64,000 nucleotides of DNA from Volutella citrinella (lineage: Eukaryota; Ascomycota; Sordariomycetes; Hypocreales; Nectriaceae): assembly GCA_034401135.1 (NCBI GenBank), contig JAWZSP010000002.1:5580001-5644000 (forward strand), written 5' to 3'. Shown piece by piece: positions 23,452-34,424 of the stretch; position 1 is the first letter of the stretch, and each line of letters opens with the position of its first letter. The notes under the pieces are model-generated. The model saw only the letters and a program-made list of their open reading frames with translations. It was not told where the DNA came from and made no database searches. The position numbers were made by a program, and so were the translations under genes.

Positions 23452-24379
23452 ATGGACGCACCGACAAGCACAACATGGACAATCACAGACGTGACGGGCA
23501 CACTGACTGTTGCGACAGAGGAAACCGCAAAAGTAACACCGTTTAAAGCGCCAGAAAACTGTCAAAACCGATACAGCACCTCCTTTACAACATCCAGCGG
23601 CCAAAACTCTGTCGGCGACGATCAATGGTTCACCTGGACAGTCCTGGTTTCCGAGACGGCAGGCCAGGATCTCATGTCGTGCAGCCCCTCTGGCTTCTGG
23701 GTCGGCGAATTCTTCCATCTGGGCATTCCGGCCGTCTGCCCGAGCGGATGGACCGCGTATGACATGTCGCAACCAACGAATGGCTCCGGCGGCACCATGA
23801 CAAAAGCGGGATGCTGCTCCCAGTAAGTTGCCTCGGAGAACAAACAGCGCCTCCGTGTTCGAACCTGATACTAAACTGCCCTTCTCCAGCGGCTTCACCT
23901 TGGCCCACGGCCTGACCGCTAGCTGCGAAGCGACGACTACCTATCCAGGCACATCAACCATGGGCGAATGGCGTCGCCACAGCATCTGGCACATTGAGTG
24001 GAGACAGGAGGACGTCACACGCCTAAGCCCCGTCCCGCCGGCACTCTGTTCAACCACCGTTCTGTCATCTTGGGATCCCAGCGGGACAGTCGACGTTCAT
24101 GAACTGGCAACATGCACCAGCAACACGGCCAAGCCAGATCCCATGCCCGTGCATGGCAATCATGACGAATGGAAAAAGTGGACCATTCCACCTATTGTAC
24201 TCGGCGTCGTGATCCTTTGCTGCCTACTGGGGGCTTATTGCATAAAGCGCCGAAGGAGTCGCAATCGAAGAGTGGAATTGGAAGCGCCGGATGCTTCTCC
24301 AGCGATGCCACCAGAGCGAGGGAATGAGGTAAACGGTCTTGCTGACCCGCCGCCGCCCTACAGTGCCCTCACCAAGTGA
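23452..24379 (+). CDS. Single-pass cell-surface protein with Cys-containing ectodomain
   Basis: Exons 23452-23822 and 23890-24379 (67-nt intron) give 286 residues. The N-terminal part (about 1-225) is Thr/Ser-rich with cysteines in ENCQN, SCSPSG, AVCPSGW, GCCSH, SCEAT, LCSTT and ATCTSN, typical of a fungal extracellular domain. A strong membrane segment follows KKWTIPP (about 233-252), then a basic stop-transfer KRRRSRNRR and a cytosolic tail ending PPPYSALTK, a PPxY-type motif that could bind a WW-domain ubiquitin ligase. No classical signal peptide is visible at this start, so the segment may act as a signal anchor or an upstream exon may be missing. No enzymatic motif is seen. Surface sensor or wall protein is an inference. 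Confidence 0.65.
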
Positions 24380-24980
24380 GAGCTTGAGCAAGTGGACTTT
24401 GAGGTGTGCATCGAGCACAGCGATTGACCGGCGTTGTTTCTTCGAGAGCGGGAATCCTAAACAGCAAATTTTAATTGATTAATACCTAATGTTATTAATA
24501 TGGCAAGTTTCCTAAATCCTACAGGTGATGTGTGGACCTGCCTAACCACTGTACACCCTTGGTTTATGCACTGGTACCGCACGATGTTTTGGCAGGACTT
24601 GTGGCTCATATTCTAGCCATAACCAAGAGAAGGCGATTCGGCTTGTATTAGCGGCAACTCAGCTGGAGCCAACTGGCACGTCTGATTCGATGCAGCCAAT
24701 GTCTTCTCGCAGCCCTGGAGCGCTATATTCTCTTCCTTCCGTCCTCTCTGGGCATATTGATGCACTGGGGCCCTTCGCAAGGCCATCCTGCACGGTGCTA
24801 AGGCAAGTCGAACCGTGATTTACGACACGCTACCTCTACCAAAGTCAATATATCTACGCTCGCTCTCGCCGTGGATGAAACGCAGGCCGACGTCTTTGAG
24901 TCCTCCTTGGCTATTGTGCGCAGATCCGGGAAGACTTGAATCCAAGGCAGCGGAGTCGCCTGCGCATGTCGTTGGCTAAT
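24380..24980. other. Intergenic region before ankyrin remnant
   Basis: This is the 3' flank of the surface-protein gene. From about 24690 protein-like but broken frames appear (for example CLLAALERYILFLPSSLG), which may be the decayed start of the ankyrin remnant. Confidence 0.3.
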
Positions 24981-25586
24981 TCCCTAGACAAGCAGCTACT
25001 GGAGCTCTTGCTTGATCATGGTCCCCAGGTACCACAGTCGCGGCGTGGTGAGGTGCTCGACGCTGCTCTTTTATTGTCCGTACGAAACGATGAAGGTATA
25101 GATGCGTGTTAGGAGTGGCTAGACCTTGGCGCGATACTGCCAGGCATACGGGGGGCCGATTATATTTTATCGTCGGCCGTGGCCCCCGGTTCGGTTCCAC
25201 CAGGCCAGGTATTGCTCTCGAAGCTGCAACGGCTGCCCACCTTGGAGCACGACTCCCTGCGGACAGAAGCAACATGCTACCGGTCCGTCGACCCGTGGAA
25301 GTCTACCCCGATATTGGCAGCTGCCCATCACATGACGGTTCATGGAACGGCAATAATGATGGACATGATGCTGCAAGCAGGCGGAGATATCAACGAGGAG
25401 GCCTGGACGGGTGCGTTTAATCCCACAGCACCCCTTACGTCCCTCCTTGCATACTTGGAAGTTGTTGACTTCACTGTCGATCCTGAGTCACAAAGCATGT
25501 TTCCTTCGAACTGCGTAAAGGGATACGGTCGTGTACGCGGAAGCCGACCATGCGGCTGCGCGTATCTTCTTAGCCGTGCTATATAA
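24981..25586 (+). pseudogene. Degenerate ankyrin-repeat gene remnant
   Basis: The plus strand reads QLLELLLDHGPQV, then DAALLLSVRNDEG and a TAG stop. In the following part come TPILAAAHHMTVHG and IMMDMMLQAGGDIN, both with the ankyrin pattern (T-P-L-x-x-A-A and L-L-x-x-G-A-D-I-N). The frame has stops and no start, and it ends at 25586. It looks like the decayed remains of an ankyrin protein, a family that is often expanded and lost in fungi. Confidence 0.45.
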
Positions 25587-26149
25587 AATGCATCGGTTGC
25601 AAAGTAGAGATCAAAATAGCAAGATAATCTTATTAGTCAATATTTGAGTTCCATTGACATGTCAAATCTATAAACTAGGAACGCACTCCACTCCATGGTT
25701 GCTGCGTCTTATCCTCTTTAATCCACCGTTCCATCTGATAACTTCCTCCTTTCGCTATTCTTTCTGTCTCAGTCGCCGTGCTAGCGTCTTGATAGGTGAC
25801 GGGTTGATTGCTGGCCGTAGACGCGATTCCATTCAACAGAGTCGGCCCCTGTTGGCCCACCGCCCAGGCTCCGATGCCTTGAAAATCGGTACTCATTGTC
25901 TATATATAAATCATAGTAGTGAGCCTTCCGCCCGTCTTGATGAAAATGTGAGAAAAAGATTGGGCTCGCTTACCCCGGCGGCTCTTCCCGTAGCGTCCAA
26001 AGTCGGGTCGGATAGACCGACAAGTGATTTCGTAGATATGGCTTTTAGTAAAAGCGTAGGAAAAGATGTAGCTCATTGATAGCTTTCTGTTGCTGAAGAT
26101 GAGAATAATAAAACAGTCGCCAGGAACCGCAGTATATTTATAACCTAGA
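25587..26149. other. Intergenic region with a doubtful short ORF
   Basis: A minus-strand ORF of 73 codons at 25675-25896 (MSTDFQGIGAWAVGQQG start) might be a small gene, but there is no domain, signal peptide or splice support. Composition becomes AT-rich after about 26100. Confidence 0.3.
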
Positions 26150-26410
26150 GCAAATATATATATAATAATCAGGTAGGTTCCTAACTATGTAAACCTAGTA
26201 CGATATACTAAGGGTTTATATTAGCAGAATTAACATAGCGTATACTTTAAGCAATAAGTTGGCTGATCTTTATAAAAGATCTCGGGTTATATCTAGTAAT
26301 AGTTAAGTAGGTACTTAAGGTAACTAAGTTGTATTAATAGCTAAAGAGCTGCCTATCCTAGATATATACTTCTCAGGGGCCTATATACTACTAATATTTA
26401 CTTACAATTT
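26150..26410 (-). repeat. Inverted, partial solo LTR of the Gypsy family
   Basis: The reverse complement of this segment matches the right half of the LTRs at the left of the window. Shared blocks include gtatatatctagg, ggcagctctttagctattaa, aacttagttacctta, actattactagatata, ctgctaatataaaccctta and a tail like agttaggaacctacctgatta. There is no internal region next to it, so it is a solo or truncated LTR on the minus strand. It keeps a few CG dinucleotides, meaning it is less RIP-mutated than the main array in places. Confidence 0.6.
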
Positions 26411-27012
26411 CTAATACTTACTTATTAATAATTAGTGCTTATTTATAAGTATAGTTTACTTATAGGTAATTACACTCTTGTTTATAGTAATTACTTTTTT
26501 AATTAGTTAATTTATAGAGTTCCCTTTATAAGATATTCTATTTTATTACTAGAGTTCCTTTATAAAATATAATATATTAGTATACAACCTGATATAAATA
26601 ATATAAGTTATAAATATTAAGGACTTAGGCTTAATTATAATATTAATAAATTTAAAAAAACAGTAAAGACTCTTAAACTTAATATAAATATAAAAGCTTA
26701 TAAAAATAATAATATAAAAATAGAATTATAAATAAAAGCCTGAATTTAAATAGTATATAAAAGTAAAATTATATATATCTTATAGCTTTTAAATAGTAAA
26801 TATCTTTAAGAGTATTAAAAAAAGTAAAATATATTACTGTTTTAAATACTATTATAAAAGTAGACGAGATTAAGCTAAGGGATAATAAAGAGAGGCGAGT
26901 GTACTTATCTTAAACTATATTAACAATATATAATATACATAGAATTCGAGATACTTTTGCAGCAGACTCCTATCAGGCGAGGTTTACAATCTAGAATTCG
27001 AGTCTCTTATAC
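26411..27012. other. AT-rich, RIP-like island
   Basis: The DNA is AT-saturated to about 26960, with no open frames or recognisable domains. It is probably transposon debris continuing from the solo LTR. A normal-composition flank begins just before the stop of the next gene. Confidence 0.5.
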
Positions 27013-28280
27013 TTATACACGTTTGAAAACGTGAACCTGAAATCTCATATTCTCCAGGCTGACCGGGTACTCTAAGTCCTCATCTAAGCGGTACCACACG
27101 CTATCCTTACTGATGACCTTTTGCCATGCACCAGTCGAGTCCTCCTCAACATGGTTATCATCATTATTATTCCTTTTCTTTTTGGGGTTCGGTACAAGGG
27201 CATAGTCCATTAGCCAACTCATTGGGTATTTCTTCCTCTCCTCTCCCTCCTTGGAATTGCCAACTGCACTCTCAGAGTAGGATCCGGGACTGTCTACCAC
27301 CAGCAACAAGCTACCTTGAGGAGCAGCTTCCGTTAACTTTAGCAGAAATGCGGTGGTTCGGGGCATTGAGGCTGTGTAGAGCTCATTCAGGGTGAAGAGC
27401 AGCGTAAGAAGCGCCGGTTCAGGCCCAATGGCCACTCGGAGGTATTCAGTGCTGTAGCCCAGCACATCGGTGCGTGTGAAAGTATACTTGACGGCACCAG
27501 GCGAGAGGAACGAGGCATTTGTGGCCCGCGCTGCCGCGCTGGCATACTTGGACAGAGTCGGGCGGGTCTCGAGACACGCGTGTAGCTTGAGAGCACGGAT
27601 GCCCAGTCTCCTATATCCATGAGATGGAGATCGAGGAGTGTTGGTGAAAAAGCAGCCTCTGATAGTGACAAGGCCTGCAAGTCTCTCGAGACATCCTCAG
27701 TTTGTGGGCCTGGTGTGCCTGCTGTATCTGATGGCCGTAGATGGCGCAAAAGCCCGGAAAAGGCCATTATCTCAGCCGCTCCACCTCCGAAACACACAAC
27801 CTTGGCTGGTCTCTGCTGCTGCGCATCATCACCGCCGAGCAGCCGCTGGGTGCAAGCGTCGTCAGCCCTCTCCTCACAGACCCAATCCATCAGCTGCGCG
27901 TAGCCCAGCGCGCGGCTGGGGCTCCAGCGGATCGCGTACGCCTCCAGGAAGTCGACCCTCCCAAAGGCCGTGTCAAAGTCCCTGCGGAAGAGCGCATCCT
28001 TGATCTCCTGCAGCGTCGGCTTCAGCGCCTCGAAATCGTTGGACGCGGGGAAGGCGGTGCGGAAGACGTTAATTACCCGCTGCTCGAGCTCGACGGGAAG
28101 CGCGTGGTCCAGCCTGGGGGGCTCTGCGGCTGTTGACCCAGAGTCTGCGGAGGGATTCTGGGGCTTCTTCTTTTTGTGGATGTAGCCTGGCCCCTTCCAG
28201 CCTGGGACACCGGATGCGCCGCTGGATGTGGGCTTGCCATGTTTCGGCTGTGACTTTTCCTTGCGATTGTATTTACCCAT
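27013..28280 (-). pseudogene. 25S rRNA (uridine-N3)-methyltransferase, BMT6-like, with apparent 1-nt frameshift
   Basis: The gene resembles the fungal BMT6 family, SAM-dependent enzymes that make m3U in 25S rRNA. The ATG at 28280 begins MGKYNRKEK, a Lys-rich nucleolar-type N-terminus with a GYIHKKKK patch. A SAM motif I (VVCFGGGAAEIMAF) lies near residues 160-173, followed by LLDLHLMDIGDWASVL. After VLS the first frame becomes non-homologous. A second frame takes over as KLHACLETRPTLSKYASAAARATNASFL and runs through DVLGYSTEYLRVAIG and LLLVVDSPGSYSE to FKRV at the stop. The switch falls at about 27586-27590 and is explained by one missing A. Because the rest is well conserved, a sequencing error is as likely as a true null allele. 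Confidence 0.75.
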
Positions 28281-28633
28281 CACTGGCTGGTTTCTGAGCG
28301 AGGCACTCCAAGTTGATAGATATGCGTGCAGGTTTTACTGTGATACCTTGTGGGGCTGGCTTCCGTCAACTGAATTTTTCCCGGAGCTTATCTCGCACGA
28401 CTAGACATCTTGCTTAGTAAGCAACAAGACCGGAAACATTTTGATAGAGGCCATCTTGAAATTCAACCTTACAATGATCTTACTATTTAAGAAAATCCCT
28501 GAGAGTGCAGATTGAAAGGATTAATAATAGCGTCATGGGTCCAGGTTACATCAGCTCACCTCGTACCGAATTAAGCAGGGTTGGTAGGACCAGCTTCCTA
28601 TTGAGACCCCTACATCTATAGTCCAAAAAAGAA
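28281..28633. other. Intergenic 5' flank of the methyltransferase
   Basis: No gene or repeat is recognised between the methyltransferase start and the terminal inverted repeat at 28634. Confidence 0.4.
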
Positions 28634-29087
28634 GAGTCGTGTTATCCGTACGGCTCACTATTACTATTTGTATGGCCAGACCCACATATCATGTGAAGTG
28701 TCACGTTTTGATACTAATTTGAGCTACCCATTTTCTCACCTTGGAATAGCTTTATTGACAGCTCGTACCCCACAAGAGCCCGCAAGGCCGCAACAGCTCG
28801 AGGCAGCCCGCAACAGCTCGAGGCAGCCCGCAACAGCTCGAGGCAGCCCGCAACAGCTCGAGGCAGCCCGCAACAGCTCGAGGCAGCATGCAACAGCTCG
28901 AGGCAGCATGCAACAGCTCGAGGCAGCCTGCAACAGCTCGAGGCAGCCTGCAACAGCTCGAGGCAGCTTGCGGCAGCCCGAGATAGCTAGTAAATTGAGG
29001 TATTGAAAGGGAGAAATTTCTTAGTAAATGAAAAATCCGGGAGAAATTTTCCTTGCACGTGATCCAGCCGTACGGATAGCACGACTC
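28634..29087. mobile_element. Small non-autonomous element with 22-bp terminal inverted repeats
   Basis: Bases 28634-28655 and the reverse complement of 29066-29087 agree at 21 of 22 positions. The shared core is tatccgtacggct and the outer part gagtcgtg. The 454-bp interior has no transposase and contains a 20-bp minisatellite. A MITE-like or deleted DNA transposon is the simplest reading. I could not define a target-site duplication because both flanks are A-rich. Confidence 0.6.
28790..28969 (+). repeat. 20-bp minisatellite, nine units
   Basis: The unit is gcaacagctcgaggcagccc. The first units are identical; later ones differ only at the last positions (catgc, cctgc, cttgc joins). It lies inside the terminal-inverted-repeat element. 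Because 20 is not a multiple of three, the open frames it creates in several registers are artefacts of the repeat. Confidence 0.9.
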
Positions 29088-29285
29088 AAAAAAAAGTTGG
29101 TTTTACCACACACGACCAGAACCCACAGGCTACAGCCCAGCCGCCCTTGCTCCTGATTTCTATTGTTGTACCTCGAATGCTGCTCAATCAACTTCAATAT
29201 AATGCCTGTGAGCTCGAGTCGATTTTAAATCGGCCCAAGGTCAACATAGGCTTCTGCCATTGCCATTTACCTTCTTCAGCACACA
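29088..29285. other. Spacer between two inverted-repeat elements
   Basis: About 200 bp of unremarkable sequence, with no coding signal. Confidence 0.4.
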
Positions 29286-29472
29286 TACCTACGCGCGCGG
29301 TGCCTGTTTTATGACACCGGCCAGCTCCTTCTACATACATAATGCTGAAGGCATTTTTAAATTTCAACACGATGTAGAAAATTTCCAAAGCGTTTCTAAT
29401 GAGCCAAATAGTGTCAGAATTATTTAGAAGGAACAGGCCGATGTCATAAAACAGGCCCCGCACCCGTAGGTA
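29286..29472. mobile_element. Palindromic MITE-like element, about 187 bp
   Basis: Left arm 29286-29333 and right arm 29425-29472 are near-perfect inverted repeats of about 48 bp, sharing tacctacg, gcctgttttatgaca, cggcc and ctccttct-type blocks. The loop is about 90 bp and AT-rich. Long terminal inverted repeats and small size with no coding capacity fit a MITE. Alternatively it is a foldback hairpin of other origin. The minus-strand ORF 29194-29595 runs through it and is not supported. Confidence 0.6.
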
Positions 29473-30293
29473 GATAAAGCTCTTCCCTAGTTCAGCCTCC
29501 CCCGTGGCTAAGTGGCTTGGCTTGTGCGTTGTGTTCACGCACACGATTTGGACAGCTGAGTCAGCTTGTCCAAGGGCCGACCCCCCGACCGTCATTGCTT
29601 ACAACAACAAGACTCCATTTGACATCGATCCTGCGCACGCGCAGCCCTTCCCAATACGGCTAACATTATCATCCTTCTCGTAGAATAACTCTGTAGCGCT
29701 GCGTCGGGCCGCTTCCTGCCGTGGTCTTCTACGCTAGTGTGTGCCAATATAGATCGTTCGCACGCCAGGCAGCAATCCTGCTCGGATGGGTCCGCCACTG
29801 CAGATTGGTCAGATCAAGAAGCGGGAGCCTTACTGATGTCTTCTCGCCTTGTTACATAAGCTTTGTTAGTATTAGACATGCCAACCGTCGGTGGAGTCAC
29901 GGAATCTTCTCCCAGTCAAACCACCAGCAACATCGCTTAGCCTCTCACGAGGCACATGGGCCAATTTCCTAGAATAGATTCCAGGGCTTCAGGTGAAAGT
30001 AAAGACAGTGAGGCAATAGATGACAGTAGTTGCTCCTGCAAAACCGGCTGTAGGCTATTGGTCGTTGGATCTATAGTAGGATCTGAGGCCTCCGCAATAT
30101 GGGTCCGTAGGATCACATCGCCACACGACCAGACACCGCGCTATCAACGAGGAACATTTTCGGTGATTCTTCAGCGTGCACGGTACACTGTGGTTTTATT
30201 GCGTCAAAAAATGGCCAGAAATCTATAAATGCGCTGCTCCGGGCGCGGCAGAGCTGAAACAGATCAGGGAACCATTGTGCCACATCCGTCACC
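29473..30293. other. Intergenic 5' flank of the subtilase-like gene
   Basis: No supported gene. Short ORFs on both strands lack motifs. The last 100 bp (to 30293) lead directly into the ATG context caccatgc. Confidence 0.4.
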
Positions 30294-33200
30294 ATGCTTC
30301 CTCGGTCAGCCCTCTTGGGCGCCTTGTTCGCGGCTTATGGAGTCAACTCGCAAAGCTCACACAGCCACCAACCGGCTACTGGAATACGTGTAGTCACAAT
30401 CACAACAACAGTGACTGTTCCATTTGGAAGCGGAGTTTCGTCCAGGAAAAATACCGGAGCCTCAGACACTACCGAAGCAACAGACACTACAGTGGACACA
30501 ACCGCAACTGCAACGGGGACAACCGGTACAGAAACCGAAGAAGCAGCCACTGCAGCAGAATCAACTGTTGTAGTCACTGTTACTGTTTCGGCCACTACAC
30601 TGCCAGACTCGCCCACAGAGTCGACCACAAAGAAGGCTACAAGAACGACTAAAAAGACGGCGACATCAGGAGGCAGTTATGCTGTTTCTGAAGCACATCA
30701 GCACAGCGGAACTCAGATTCATCCGGAAACACTAGGAGGCATTCGAAACTCAACCTCGTCGCTGCAGAGCCATGTGAAAACGTCTGTCTCTACCAAGGGT
30801 GGCAATACCGAGACCTCTTTAACATCACACCATGCTGCCCCTGACGCTTCGGAAACGGCAACTGACGGCAGCAGCCAGACATCTGCCAAATATTCAGAAA
30901 GTGGTGTTCGAGGTGTTCCTACGAATGACAACAACTCCAAGCACTCAACAATTGTGCCGCAGTCTGTCCAGAGCCTTTCAAACACAGACACAATGGGCAG
31001 AAGCCAAACATCCGTCTCGCTACAACCGAGCGATGTGCAAGCTCCTATTCCTTTTCACACTGAGATCCCCGCAACGCACAAGACTACTGTCTCTCAATCG
31101 CACAGCACAGACCGGCAACAGAGTGGCCAGAAGACCGGCACATTTCACAATGGCGGTATGCGTCCATCCATTTCCACCGATGGTAACGGTGCGGAGGCCT
31201 CTGGAACATCGCAGCAGGATATATCCAATGTCTCAAGAACAGCCACGAAAGGGAGCGGGCAGACATCTGCCACAACACAACAGAGTGATGTGAGCGCACC
31301 TGTGCCTACCAAAAGCAATGGCGCTGAAAACTCTACAACATCGCCATACTCCACCCCAGAGGTTTCCAGCACTGACAAGGCGGAAACCGGCCGCGCATCT
31401 GCCCTGCCGCAGAGCGGTGACGTCCACTCATCCAATGCAGAAACCAGAAGCGGTGCTCATACATGGAGCACGTCTCAACAAGTCGGCGGCAAGATCCCTA
31501 ATCCGGCCACCAAGGATAGCAGCCAGGTTTCAATTACATCAGGGGGCAACAACGCAGGCACGACAACTTTGGGTGCGAATCCAACCAGAAGCATCACATC
31601 AGCCGCGCATGGGACTCTTCCTACGGCTCCAGAAGCCCAGTACAGCAGCAATGCTTTAGCCACAATGACCGATGCGGCTGGTGGTATACCAATTGTCCCC
31701 GTTCCTTTGCCTGTTCCTGTACCTGGCCCCCCTCCTCCAGGGAACCCTCCCCCTTCTCCTGGAGGCCCTCGACCTCCCGGATCCCCTCCTCCTGTCGTTC
31801 CACCTGGTGTTCCACTTCCTATCATACCCATTCCAGTTGTTCCTGGCCCGCCTGGCAATCCAGGGGAGGGTGATCCTGGCAAACCTAACAATCCTGTTGA
31901 ACCTGGAAACCCAAAGAACCCACCGATCGTGCCAGTACCACCTCCTGGTGGTGGTGAAAAGCCGTCAAATCCTGCTTCCGAAGGAGCAAGCAGAGCAACT
32001 CAAGCTCCCACCAAGTCTGCACAGAGCAGTGACCAGAAGACAACTGAGATACCTTCATCGACGCAAGAGCCAACAACAACAACTTCAGAAACTCAGACCA
32101 CTACTGCATCCCAGCAGTATTGCAAGGTGACACAGACTCCTAGTGACTCTCCGCTACAAGCTCGTGGAGATTCTGGCTCTGGGTCCGGCTCCGGCGCGAG
32201 CTGCAATCCGACCTATTTCTACCTCATCTTCCCAAAGTATCGGGACGATGGGAATACCGCAGTACTGTGGAATACGCTCCGACAAATTGATTTACATAAT
32301 TCTTTGCAACGACAGGATCTCGATGACTTTGGTCCCATGTATTTCAGTTTGTGGACAACCCTCAACTTTGCTTTCCATCTTGCCACCACCGATCCTCGCG
32401 TGAGTTCTCAAAAGCATCCAGCACGTTATTAGATTTTGTTGTACCTTACTGATGTCCATTGTAGGTTTCGGGAGTGACCCAAAGCCACGATTTTCAGATT
32501 GAAGGAGATCCGAACGCACATGGCCCGATACCTAATCTCGGGCCGGCTCCTCCCAACAGGCCTTTCCCCTTATTCCTGCGTCAAAAGGCGCCAGTGGACT
32601 CCATTGCCCTGTGCCAGCGATCCGGCACTTCTCTTGCTGCATACGGTAAACAGACACTTATCTCAGGAGATCCTGGCAATGGCGTGGATGTTTTCATTTA
32701 TGATGCCAAATACCTACCAGTCCACATGGTGTGTTTACTTGCCACATTTATGGCTTTACTGGGAATTACTGACGACAACCTCTAGGAATTCAGGCAGGGC
32801 TTCCAGCTTGTTAGGAATACTAGGTACATGTCCCCAAGGGACAGGAAAATGCCTTGGACCCCTGAGCCCTCGCAAAGGGGAAAGCATACGGCAGGTATGC
32901 TGGCCCACATGGGAGGCCATAGCCAGGGGATGGCAAAGCATGCGAGACCAATCTTAGTTGATCATTGCACGGTTGCTAGCGCAATGGGATTGCATTGCTG
33001 GCTCCAGTCACTTCGAAACGTAGCACATGCGGCTACGGGCTTGCCTAGTGTTTTCGTCGCATCGATCGGCACTGACCGGTTCAGCAATAAAGAGGGGACA
33101 GCTTTCAACTTTCCATCAGTGATTCAAGGACGAGATGTCTGGGAAGACATCCTGACTGTTGTCTCCGCAATCTTTAGGAGGATGGTGGCGAGAAATGTCA

Positions 33201-34424
33201 TACCCCTCATATCTGCTGGAAACGACGGCGCGGTGCGTTAGTCTTCTGTCACTCGAGAGCTTCAACTAACATCCAGCCCACAGACAAGAATATCCATGCG
33301 CCATCTCTTCCAAAGCATGTCTAGGCCCGAATCAGGGCCCTTCTTTGTTCGTGAGATAGTTCTAGTTGGAGCAACGACAAGTGACGGCATGTCAGAGATG
33401 AATTTCTCAAATCGCGAGCGGGTGGGACCTGACCGGTCGAAATGGCTACCGCATATCTTTGCACCTGGTCAAAATTCTCAAGTGCCTGTAGGCGCTGATG
33501 GCTGGGAAGAATCAGAGTTCGGCGGGACTTCCATGGGTGAGCAAATCCTCGTCCACATTCAAGCGTGACAGCCTGATAACCAAATATCCAGCCAATGCAA
33601 AGATGGCAGGCTTGTTTGCCCACATGATCGCAGTCATGAAGCAGGCGGGTGTCATCGGCAATGGCCAGAACGACGTTGCGAGAGTGCGCCAGGCAGTCCT
33701 CCAACTATCTTGGGACAGGGCTCCAGGAAGGCCAATAGAAGCCGACTCGACTGTCGCCCCGGTTATTAACGTGGGCTACAATGGTCTCAATCTTGACCAC
33801 TTGAGTGGTGATGGTCCCACTTGTAATTGGCAGTTTTTCCAGCGCCGGGATGGGTCGCCAATTAACCCTGATCAGCTTGAATGCTCTATGCCCAACACCC
33901 TATCTACAGTAACAAGGCCGACTTCAGCCAACAGTCAGTCTGCGACAAAATCCGATGCTACAGGAGCAACAGCTACAAGGGATCAGTCTGCTACAAACTC
34001 TGAAGCTACTAGAGAAGGCACTTCTACCAACGCGGATATGAGTGCAAGGCCGACAACAGCCCACTTAGATTCTGCAGCTAGCAGCGATGCCACGAGAATA
34101 AGCCCTTCTACTGACGCTTATGCTGCCCATACCCACACTAGCGATGCGACTGCCGCCTCTACAGACAGCAACACACTACCCTTTACTGGGGGTGCTCCTG
34201 GGATGGGGACCGTATTGCCCGGAAAGGGGCAGTCTTCGTCCACAACTAGCAGTAGCACCGTCTTATTCTTTGGCGGCGCCCCTGGGATGGGCACTGTACC
34301 TGTACAAGGCCCAGGCGCTGTTACTTCAGAGACAACACTCATGAAGAAAACCAAAACTGCGACGGCGTCGACTTCAAGTCAAACCGGATGGGTTGTTATT
34401 GGAGGGTCTCACGGTGCTGGATAG
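30294..34424 (+). CDS. Secreted mucin/proline-rich protein with subtilisin-like (S8) domain
   Basis: Exons 30294-32399, 32465-32728, 32786-33232, 33284-33536 and 33592-34424 close in frame at 1300 residues. A signal peptide (1-19, ending AAYGVNS) precedes about 440 residues of Ser/Thr-rich mucin-like sequence, a long proline-glycine region (about 461-557) and another Thr-rich linker. The C-terminal half has a subtilisin layout: VDVFIYDAKY with Asp782, GKHTAGML with His824, ISAGNDG with the oxyanion Asn936, and GTSMANAKMAGL with Ser1022 (split by intron 4). The Asp and His motifs differ from the usual DTG and GHGT, so activity is uncertain. A Ser/Thr tail with two GGAPGMGTV repeats ends GGSHGAG. 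Surface-attached or secreted protease is inferred; no GPI signal is obvious. Confidence 0.75.

Noticed and set aside
28668..29006. Plus-strand ORF with a repeated NSSRQ-type pattern, and minus-strand Cys/Leu-rich ORFs
   Set aside because: They are translations of the 20-bp minisatellite in different registers, without start context or domain.
29194..29595. Minus-strand 133-codon ORF
   Set aside because: It crosses both arms of the palindromic element and has no motif.
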